Source of the DNA: Candidatus Liptonbacteria bacterium RIFCSPLOWO2_01_FULL_53_13
GTDB lineage: Bacteria; Patescibacteriota; Minisyncoccia; UBA6257; 2-01-FULL-56-20
Length of the DNA: 11,379 nt
Assembly (NCBI GenBank): GCA_001818895.1
Contig: MHLB01000028.1
Coordinates: forward strand, 1 to 11,379
Direction of reading: 5' to 3'
In this document: positions 6,729 through 11,351 of the stretch, in pieces
How positions within the stretch are numbered: the first letter of the stretch is position 1
How the letters are laid out: each line of letters begins with the position of its first letter
The notes under the pieces: generated by a model
What the model was told of the DNA's origin: nothing
Seen by the model: only the letters and a program-made list of their open reading frames with translations
The model's database searches: none
Position numbers and translations under genes: made by a program

Positions 6729-6845
6729 AAAAATAATGACCAATGACTAATTTCTAATATCTAATCAATGACCCAATTTCTAAGTTTTCAATCAATGAAT
6801 TATTTAGAAATTAGTAATTAGAAATTCAAACATTTTCACACTTCA
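6729..6845 (+). repeat. S14/S8 spacer: inverted repeat (CTAATTTCTAA words)
   Basis: This is an AT-rich spacer with AATTTCTAA occurring twice on the left (6749-6757, 6775-6783) and TTAGAAATT twice on the right (6804-6812, 6818-6826). Two stems are possible. One is a perfect 12-base stem, 6746-6757 with 6804-6815. The other is 15 of 17 pairs, 6749-6765 with 6810-6826. Unlike the other spacers, about 20 unpaired bases remain on each side, between stop and stem and between stem and ATG. There is nothing coding in it. Confidence 0.7.
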
Positions 6846-7226
6846 ATGTACTACGATCTCCTCCCAAGAATTAAAAACGCAGTCCAACGGAAAAAGGAAT
6901 CCATCCTTGTTCCGTTTTCCAAGTTTGACTTCGCGGTACTCCGCGTGCTTGTGGACACGAAATACCTTGAGGACGCGCAGAAGAAGAGCGTAGGGAAGCG
7001 CACTATGATAGAGATAAAATTGCGCTATGCGAACGGACAACCGGTACTTTCCGATTTTAAGCTTATCAGCAAACCTTCGCGCAGGCAGTATGCGGGAGCG
7101 GATGCGTTACGGTCCGTGAAGCAGGGATACGGAATCTCGATAATTTCAACGCCTTCGGGCGTGATGTCCGGAGCATCGGCGCGCAAGAAAAATGTCGGAG
7201 GAGAATATCTTTTCCAGGTTTGGTAG
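6846..7226 (+). CDS. rpsH: 30S ribosomal protein S8
   Basis: S8 binds the central domain of 16S rRNA. In E. coli it represses the spc operon by binding the L5 message. The protein has 126 residues, a normal length. The N-terminal DLLPRIKNAVQ (4-14) corresponds to the usual DxLTRIRNA. The C-terminal block GYGISIISTPSGVMSGASAR, then KKNVGGEYLFQVW is the family signature. The start has only an A/T/C-rich upstream region. The gap to L6 is 16 bases. Whether S8 regulates this operon cannot be seen. Confidence 0.96.
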   Translation: MYYDLLPRIKNAVQRKKESILVPFSKFDFAVLRVLVDTKYLEDAQKKSVGKRTMIEIKLRYANGQPVLSDFKLISKPSRRQYAGADALRSVKQGYGISIISTPSGVMSGASARKKNVGGEYLFQVW

Positions 7227-7242
7227 TAACCAACCCACTCAC

Positions 7243-7791
7243 ATGTCTAGATTAGCCAAAAAACCGATTACCATCCCCGAGGGGGTTTCTTTGGAACTCA
7301 AAGAGGGGAATGTACGGGTGAAAGGCCCGAAAGGAGAACGGGTCGTTCCGCTTTTGCCGCACACCAAAATCGCGACGGAGGCGGGATCGACGACGGTGAC
7401 GAGCGCCGATACCCATCTCCAGGCACGCGCAAACATAGGCACGATGTGGTCGCTGGTTACCGGCGCGATTTCCGGAGTAAAAGACGGATTCGTGAGAAAG
7501 CTCGAGATCGAAGGGGTCGGCTACCGCGCGGCGGTTGAGGGCAATACCCTCGTGCTTTCGTTGGGCTACGTGAATCCCGTGCGTTTTAATATTCCCGACG
7601 GCATTACCGTTGTAGTGGAAAAGAACACGATTGTCGTATCCGGAATACACAAAGAACTCGTAGGACGCGTGGCATCCGAGATACGGAGCCTCAAGAAACC
7701 GGAGCCCTACAAAGGGAAGGGGATAAAATATCAAGGAGAGGTCATCATCAGAAAAGTCGGTAAGAAAGCGGCAGGAACAACCACAAGTTGA
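7243..7791 (+). CDS. rplF: 50S ribosomal protein L6
   Basis: L6 lies near the factor-binding site of the large subunit. With ATG 7243 it has 182 residues, the family norm. The N-terminus MSRLAKKPITIPEGVSLELK is typical. Two tandem alpha/beta domains follow, with VGYRAAVEG (92-100), LSLGYVNPV (106-114) and the closing signature KPEPYKGKGIKYQGE (152-166). The upstream in-frame ATG at 7192 lies inside S8 and was rejected. The TGA stop overlaps the left arm of the next inverted repeat. Confidence 0.97.
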   Translation: MSRLAKKPITIPEGVSLELKEGNVRVKGPKGERVVPLLPHTKIATEAGSTTVTSADTHLQARANIGTMWSLVTGAISGVKDGFVRKLEIEGVGYRAAVEGNTLVLSLGYVNPVRFNIPDGITVVVEKNTIVVSGIHKELVGRVASEIRSLKKPEPYKGKGIKYQGEVIIRKVGKKAAGTTTS

Positions 7792-7899
7792 TGCAAATCT
7801 ACAAATCTTATGCTAATTATGCGAATTGCGAATGGATGCGCATATTCGTAATTGGCAATTTGTAGATTCGCATATCATTCGTAGATTAGCATCACACCT
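7790..7899 (+). repeat. L6/L18 spacer: stop-to-start inverted repeat (GATGCAAATCTAC words)
   Basis: The left arm starts at 7790, inside the L6 TGA stop. The right arm ends at 7893, six bases before the L18 ATG. The outer 28 positions (7790-7817 with 7866-7893) pair at 23 of 28. The innermost part is an ATGCGCAT palindrome (7836-7843) flanked by GAAT/ATTC-like pairs. An offset stem, 7793-7806 with 7858-7871, pairs 13 of 14. Almost the entire spacer is thus one long imperfect hairpin. There is no T run, so it is not a terminator. Confidence 0.8.
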
Positions 7900-8268
7900 A
7901 TGAACTCACGAACTTCACTTAATCAAACGCGGACACGGAGAGACGCGCGCACACGCGCGAAGATCTTCGGCACCGCAGCGACGCCCCGCCTTACCGTATT
8001 CCGGAGCAACCGCGCCTTCTATGCTCAGTTGATTGACGATGAGAAAGGGTATACGCTTGCCTCGGTGTCCTTGTCCGTCAAAGGCGGATCCGCCTCCGGC
8101 GGAAAAGACAATAAAACCGCCCAAGCACAAAAACTCGGCATGAAACTTGCGGAAAAGGCAGTGGCGGTTAAGATCACAAAAGCGAAATTTGACCGCGGAC
8201 GCTACCCGTATCACGGCCGCGTGAAAGCCTTCGTGGAAGGCGTGCGCGCGGGAGGACTTGTCATATAA
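7900..8268 (+). CDS. rplR: 50S ribosomal protein L18
   Basis: L18 binds 5S rRNA together with L5 in the central protuberance. The protein has 122 residues, a normal length. After a basic, arginine-rich N-terminus it shows TPRLTVFRSNRAFYAQLIDD (28-47) and the family's C-terminal FDRGRYPYHGRVKAFVEGVR (97-116), then AGGL. Residues 62-68 (GGSASGG) sit in a loop and are encoded by a GC-rich double palindrome. They may be a repeat insertion. The ATG follows the preceding hairpin after six bases. Confidence 0.96.
   Translation: MNSRTSLNQTRTRRDARTRAKIFGTAATPRLTVFRSNRAFYAQLIDDEKGYTLASVSLSVKGGSASGGKDNKTAQAQKLGMKLAEKAVAVKITKAKFDRGRYPYHGRVKAFVEGVRAGGLVI
8083..8103 (+). repeat. Short GC palindromes inside rplR
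   Basis: GGCGGATCCGCC (8083-8094) is a perfect 12-base palindrome, and it overlaps TCCGCC-TCC-GGCGGA (8089-8103), a second hairpin. The shared GGCGGA word matches the GC-rich fragments in S19 and after secY. It encodes the GGSASGG loop of L18. Confidence 0.45.
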
Positions 8269-8279
8269 CACACACCATC

Positions 8280-8744
8280 ATGCAACGCGAAAGATATATC
8301 AAAAAAGAAGAATTTGAGGAAAAAGTAGTGGACCTTCGGCGCGTGACGCGCGTCGTTGCGGGCGGAAAGCGTTTTCGTTTCCGTGCGACCGTGGTTATCG
8401 GCGATATGAAGGGGCGCGTGGGAGTGGGAGTGGCGAAGGGACTGGATGTTGCGGGCGCGGTGGGGAAAGCGAAGGTTGACGCGAAGAAATCCCTTTTGCA
8501 TCTCTCGCTTGTGGACAACCGGACCATCCGCCACGAAGTGAAAGCGAAATACAGCGCAGCCGAGGTTATCATCAAGCCGGCGAAAGAAGGAAGCGGGCTC
8601 AAAGCGGGGGGCGCGGTGCGCGTGGTGCTTGCCATGGCGGGAGTGAAAGATGCGAGCGCAAAATGCCTCGGGCGCACTCCGAACAAGCTTACGAACGCCC
8701 TCGCCACCATAGAGGCGTTGAAGATGATCAAGAGTAATCGCTAA
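8280..8744 (+). CDS. rpsE: 30S ribosomal protein S5
   Basis: S5 is a small-subunit protein at the mRNA entry channel, important for decoding fidelity. The 154-residue product has the N-terminal double-stranded-RNA-like domain with LRRVTRVVAGGKRFRFRATV (19-38) and GDMKGRVGVGVAKG (41-54). The C-terminal domain shows KPAKEGSGLKAGGAVRVVLA (99-118), then MAGVKDASAKCLG. The last codons (AGT AAT CGC TAA) belong to the repeat that starts here, so the C-terminal Ser-Asn-Arg and the stop are supplied by the repeat. L30 is not found after it. Confidence 0.97.
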   Translation: MQRERYIKKEEFEEKVVDLRRVTRVVAGGKRFRFRATVVIGDMKGRVGVGVAKGLDVAGAVGKAKVDAKKSLLHLSLVDNRTIRHEVKAKYSAAEVIIKPAKEGSGLKAGGAVRVVLAMAGVKDASAKCLGRTPNKLTNALATIEALKMIKSNR

Positions 8745-8882
8745 CCTGCCTGCCGGCAGGCAGGTATCGCGCCTGCCCGCCCTTGGAGGGAATGTTCTCA
8801 AAATAACGCGAATAAAAATCACCACTATAAATCCAACCCGTTAGCGATATTTGCTTAATTTGCGATATTCGCGACTACTTTT
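8734..8882 (+). repeat. S5/L15 spacer: copy 2 of the S17/L14 repeat, with two insertions
   Basis: From the TAA at 8735 to the L15 ATG, this spacer aligns with 5173-5281 with about eight substitutions over 109 positions. It carries two extra blocks of 20 bases (8745-8764) and 19 bases (8772-8790). Together these account exactly for the 39-base length difference. The right arm, 8858-8878, is identical to that of copy 1. The left arm, intact in copy 1, is here split by the insertions. Confidence 0.85.
8744..8790 (+). repeat. CCTGCC/GGCAGG palindrome inserted in copy 2
   Basis: Bases 8744-8765 are a perfect 22-base palindrome with core CCTGCCTGCCGGCAGGCAGG (8745-8764). The related CCTGCCCGCCCTTGGAGGG follows at 8772-8790. 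Both blocks are absent from the otherwise matching spacer between S17 and L14. GCCGGCAGGC is shared with the rpsS tail, and CAGGCAGG with the repeat after secY. Confidence 0.75.
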
Positions 8883-9323
8883 ATGAAATTACACGAACTT
8901 ACCTCAAGCGGACACAAAGGAAAGAAGCGCATTGGCAGAGGCGGCAAGAGAGGCACGACTTCCGGACGCGGCACAAAAGGCCAGCGCTCGCGCGCGGGCC
9001 GGAGGATCCGCCCTGCATTCCGCGACCTGCTTATCCGCCTGCCGAAGCGGCGCGGGTTCCGCAATAAGCCGAAAAGCGATAAACCGTTCGTAGTACAACT
9101 CGGCGATCTTTTGCGCGCGGTAAAAAAAATTGGAAATGGAGCGCACGTCGTAATTGACGCGACATTCCTCAGGTCGGCGAAACTGGTACCCATGAAACAC
9201 CGAGGCGAAATAAAAGTATTGGGAAAAAGCGAGGCAGGAGCCGCATTCGTTCTCAAGGGCATAAAGGCCTCGGAGAGCGTAAAAGCGGCAATAGAAAAAG
9301 CAGGCGGCACAATTAGTAAATAG
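8883..9323 (+). CDS. rplO: 50S ribosomal protein L15
   Basis: L15 is a late-assembling large-subunit protein with a long N-terminal extension that threads through rRNA. The protein has 146 residues, a normal length. The N-terminal glycine/arginine-rich segment is typical: GHKGKKRIGRGGKRGTTSGR (10-29), then GTKGQRSRAG and RLPKRRGFRN. The C-terminal domain has VVIDATFLRSAKLVP and IKVLGKSEAGAAFVLKGIKA. It directly follows the S5 spacer where L30 would normally lie. Its TAG stop is the first three bases of a TAGGGT repeat. Confidence 0.96.
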   Translation: MKLHELTSSGHKGKKRIGRGGKRGTTSGRGTKGQRSRAGRRIRPAFRDLLIRLPKRRGFRNKPKSDKPFVVQLGDLLRAVKKIGNGAHVVIDATFLRSAKLVPMKHRGEIKVLGKSEAGAAFVLKGIKASESVKAAIEKAGGTISK

Positions 9324-9386
9324 GGTATGGTGAATAGGGTATAGGGCGAGAACCCTAAACCCTAAACCCTAAACCCTAAACCCTAG
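9321..9386 (+). repeat. L15/secY spacer: telomere-like CCCTAAA tandem repeat forming an inverted repeat
   Basis: The right half holds five tandem CCCTAAA units (from 9353, the last ending CCCTAG). The left half has degenerate TAGGGT units. Bases 9321-9346 against 9360-9385 pair at 20 of 26 positions, with a further G-T wobble. The left arm begins with the L15 stop codon itself, and the right arm ends one base before the secY ATG. It looks like a eukaryotic telomere repeat but is confined to one 66-base spacer. Confidence 0.8.
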
Positions 9387-10655
9387 ATGCAAAAGCTCCT
9401 CCAAATTTTCAGAATTCCCGACCTTCGCAAAAAGATATTTATTGTCTTCGGGCTTTTGGTCGCCTTCAGGATGCTCGCCGCAATTCCCATTCCCGGCGTG
9501 GACGCCCTGCGCCTTCAGCAATTTTTCGGAAGCAACCAACTTCTCGGATTTTTAAACCTGTTCTCGGGCGGCGGATTGTCAAACCTGTCCGTGGCGATGC
9601 TGGGCGTCGGTCCCTACATCACCGCGACCATCATTATGCAGCTCCTTACCATTATCTTTCCGAAGCTCAAGGAAATGTATTATGAAGAGGGCGCGCGCGG
9701 GCAGGCGAAGTTCAACCAATATTCCCGCCTGATCACGGTGCCCTTGGCAATGCTCCAGGCATATGCGTTTTTGAACCTGCTCGTATCCCAGAACGTGATC
9801 GACCGGCCGGCGTCATTCGCGCTTCTTGTGAACGTGCTCGCGATCACCTGCGGCTCCATGCTTACGCTCTGGCTCGGGGAGCTCATTAGCGAACAGAAGA
9901 TCGGGAACGGCGTTTCGCTCATCATCCTTGCAGGTATCGTAAGCCAGCTTCCTAGCAGTATCCGGCTTGCGCTTCTTTCCTATACTCCCGGGCTTCTTCC
10001 GACCTACCTCGGATTTCTTGTGGTGACCATTCTTATCGTCGCGGGCGTGGTGTATCTGAACGAAGGGGAGCGGAAAATTCCGATCACCTATGCGCGGCGC
10101 GTGCGGGGCATGAAGCTCTATGGAGGCGTGTCAAGCTATCTGCCGTTCAAAGTGAACCAGGCGGGCATGATCCCTCTCATCTTCGCGATCTCCGTGCTGC
10201 TCTTCCCTCAATTCCTGGCGCAGCTCATTGCCATCGTATCGGTGCCCGCATCGCTCAAGATGAACGAATACGTGACAAGCTTTCTCAATAATCAACTGCT
10301 CTATGGCATCGTGTATTTCGCGCTCGTGTTCGTGTTCACCTACTTTTATTCCGCCATCACTTTCAATCCCGACGAAATGGCGAAAAATCTCCAGAGGGGA
10401 GGAGGGTTCGTGCCCGGCATCCGCCCCGGCGAAGGAACGGCGAAGTTTTTCTCAACGCTTATGAACCGCATCACATTTTTTGGGGCGTTTTTCCTCGGGC
10501 TTATCGCAATCCTGCCGCTTATCATCCAGCGCATTACGGGACTCTCCGTTTTGAACGTGAGCGGTACGGCGCTCTTAATCGTGGTCGCGGTCGCGCTTGA
10601 AACGATGCGGCAGGTCAATTCCCAGCTCGCGGTGCGCGAGTACGAGGGGTTCTAG
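9387..10655 (+). CDS. secY: Preprotein translocase subunit SecY
   Basis: SecY is the channel of the Sec translocon in the inner membrane. The 422-residue protein is of normal length with about ten hydrophobic segments (roughly 17-36, 68-91, 116-136, 144-165, 173-190, 205-224, 258-283, 303-322, 362-381, 388-406). Both family signatures are present: GVGPYITATIIMQLL (73-87) and WLGELISEQKIGNGVSLII (162-180). NQAGMIPLIFA (257-267), GERKIPITYARR (227-238) and NLQRGGGFVPGIRPG (334-348) are further family motifs. It closes the ribosomal operon, the usual place. Instead of adk, map or infA, the next gene is a regulator. No convincing terminator follows. Confidence 0.98.
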   Translation: MQKLLQIFRIPDLRKKIFIVFGLLVAFRMLAAIPIPGVDALRLQQFFGSNQLLGFLNLFSGGGLSNLSVAMLGVGPYITATIIMQLLTIIFPKLKEMYYEEGARGQAKFNQYSRLITVPLAMLQAYAFLNLLVSQNVIDRPASFALLVNVLAITCGSMLTLWLGELISEQKIGNGVSLIILAGIVSQLPSSIRLALLSYTPGLLPTYLGFLVVTILIVAGVVYLNEGERKIPITYARRVRGMKLYGGVSSYLPFKVNQAGMIPLIFAISVLLFPQFLAQLIAIVSVPASLKMNEYVTSFLNNQLLYGIVYFALVFVFTYFYSAITFNPDEMAKNLQRGGGFVPGIRPGEGTAKFFSTLMNRITFFGAFFLGLIAILPLIIQRITGLSVLNVSGTALLIVVAVALETMRQVNSQLAVREYEGF

Positions 10656-10694
10656 CTTTTACTTATATTTTTTTGTCATTCCCGTCCGCTTTGA

Positions 10695-10744
10695 CTCCCG
10701 TCGGGCGAGGCAGGCGTCCGCCGACCGTCGGGCAGGCAGGCAGG
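10695..10744 (+). repeat. GC-rich repeat block downstream of secY
   Basis: CCGTCGGGC occurs twice as a direct repeat (10698-10706, 10725-10733), and CAGGCAGGCAGG is at 10733-10744. Words are shared with the insert after S5 and with the rpsS tail. The first 40 bases after secY are T-rich with no stable stem. The block is not coding as far as I can see. Confidence 0.6.
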
Positions 10745-10772
10745 AAATCCAGGGCGTTTATCGTTTTTGCAC

Positions 10773-10798
10773 TAGTGGTATGATGCATCATACCACTA
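10773..10798. promoter_or_regulatory. Palindromic operator 1 upstream of the TrpR-like gene
   Basis: This is a perfect 26-base palindrome centred between 10785 and 10786, with core GGTATGATGCATCATACC. It ends one base before an extended -10 promoter and covers the -35 region, so a bound protein would block RNA polymerase. The same core occurs downstream of the gene at 11305-11334. The likely binder is the TrpR-like protein encoded between them, which would make it autoregulated. This is inferred from position only. Confidence 0.75.
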
Positions 10799-10807
10799 TG
10801 GTATAAT
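10799..10807 (+). promoter_or_regulatory. Extended -10 promoter of the TrpR-like gene; leaderless mRNA predicted
   Basis: The sequence is TGGTATAAT: a TG motif, one base, then a consensus TATAAT (10802-10807). There is no good -35 box at 16-18 bases; the palindromic operator lies there. Only six bases separate the -10 box from the ATG at 10814, so transcription would start at or next to the A of the start codon. Confidence 0.6.
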
Positions 10808-10813
10808 CACGTT

Positions 10814-11227
10814 ATGAAAATTCCTTTGCCCAAAGTTGAGGATTTTGAAACGAGAAAGCAGTGGGAAGAATCCGCATGGCGTGAGTTTGTGGCATGGTGC
10901 ACGAAAAGCGAGCCGAAACTCGTGCGCATTCTGCTTGATTCAATTGTGAGCCCTTCCGAGCGTCATCGTATCGTGAAGCGCGCCGTTGCAGTGGAGCGCA
11001 TTCATGACGGCGTGAGTTATCGTGCCATCGGGCGCGAGCTATGGATTACCAATCAAACCATCAGCTCAATCAAAAAGAGCCTCGCATCGCATTCGTATGA
11101 AAGCAATTGGAAGAGGGCAGAGTCGCAGAGGCAAGCACGCGAACTCGCGCTTATAAAAAAACGCCACGAGCGGCCGGAGCCGAAACGGTATCGGCGTACG
11201 AAATACGGAAAATTGCGAATTTGGTGA
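10814..11227 (+). CDS. TrpR/YerC-family DNA-binding regulator
   Basis: This is a 137-residue basic protein. Residues 36-90 match the pattern of the Trp repressor/YerC family: a helix with LVRILLDSIVSPSERHRIVK, then RIHDGVSYRAIGRELWITNQ and the recognition helix QTISSIKKSL (81-90). The helix-turn-helix lies at about 68-90. The residues N-terminal to this (1-35) carry an aromatic, charged helix (WEESAWREFVAWC). The C-terminal 45 residues are strongly basic, with KKRHERPEPKRYRRTKYGK, and may add DNA contacts. No ribosome site is present; see the leaderless promoter. It is flanked by two palindromes with the same 22-base core. The ligand is unknown, and tryptophan binding cannot be assumed. It could be a repressor of itself and of the gene that follows. 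Confidence 0.8.
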   Translation: MKIPLPKVEDFETRKQWEESAWREFVAWCTKSEPKLVRILLDSIVSPSERHRIVKRAVAVERIHDGVSYRAIGRELWITNQTISSIKKSLASHSYESNWKRAESQRQARELALIKKRHERPEPKRYRRTKYGKLRIW

Positions 11228-11304
11228 ATTAAATTTCCCGTTTTAAAAAACTCTCCCACATTTCTTTTCTATTTCAATTTCTACTCCGACAATTTCGTCT
11301 TCGC

Positions 11305-11334
11305 GATGGTGGTATGATGCATCATACCACCATC
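11305..11334. promoter_or_regulatory. Palindromic operator 2 downstream of the TrpR-like gene
   Basis: This is a perfect 30-base palindrome centred between 11319 and 11320. Its inner 22 bases are identical to those of the palindrome at 10773-10798. It contains TGG-TATGAT (11310-11318), an extended -10-like box, on both strands because of the symmetry. A ribosome site follows at 11335-11342. It has no T run, so it is more likely an operator/promoter for the next gene than a terminator. Confidence 0.7.
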
Positions 11335-11351
11335 AAGGAGAGAGAAAACGC

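Noticed and set aside
8744..8765. Reading the perfect palindrome after S5 as a terminator
   Set aside because: No T run follows, and L15 and secY downstream need the same transcript. The copy-1 comparison shows it is an inserted repeat.
9353..9386. True telomere or chromosome end because of CCCTAAA units
   Set aside because: It lies between two intact, co-directed genes in a continuous sequence and has only five units.
10626..10674. Possible rho-independent terminator after secY: CTCGCG-GTG-CGCGAG stem (10626-10640) and a run of seven T (10668-10674)
   Set aside because: The stem lies inside the secY coding region and ends 28 bases before the T run, too far for an intrinsic terminator.
10767..10772. 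TTGCAC as the -35 box for the TrpR-like gene
   Set aside because: The spacer to TATAAT would be 29 bases, far outside the workable range. The extended -10 reading is preferred.
10597..10806. 69-codon plus-strand frame overlapping the secY end and operator 1
   Set aside because: It begins inside secY in another frame, crosses the GC repeat and the palindrome, has no ribosome site and has no protein-like pattern.
10773..11334. TrpR-like gene as a transposon with the palindromes as terminal inverted repeats
   Set aside because: Each copy is a self-symmetric palindrome at promoter-like positions, no transposase or target duplication is visible, and flanking bases differ. An operator role fits better, though a mobile cassette is not fully excluded.
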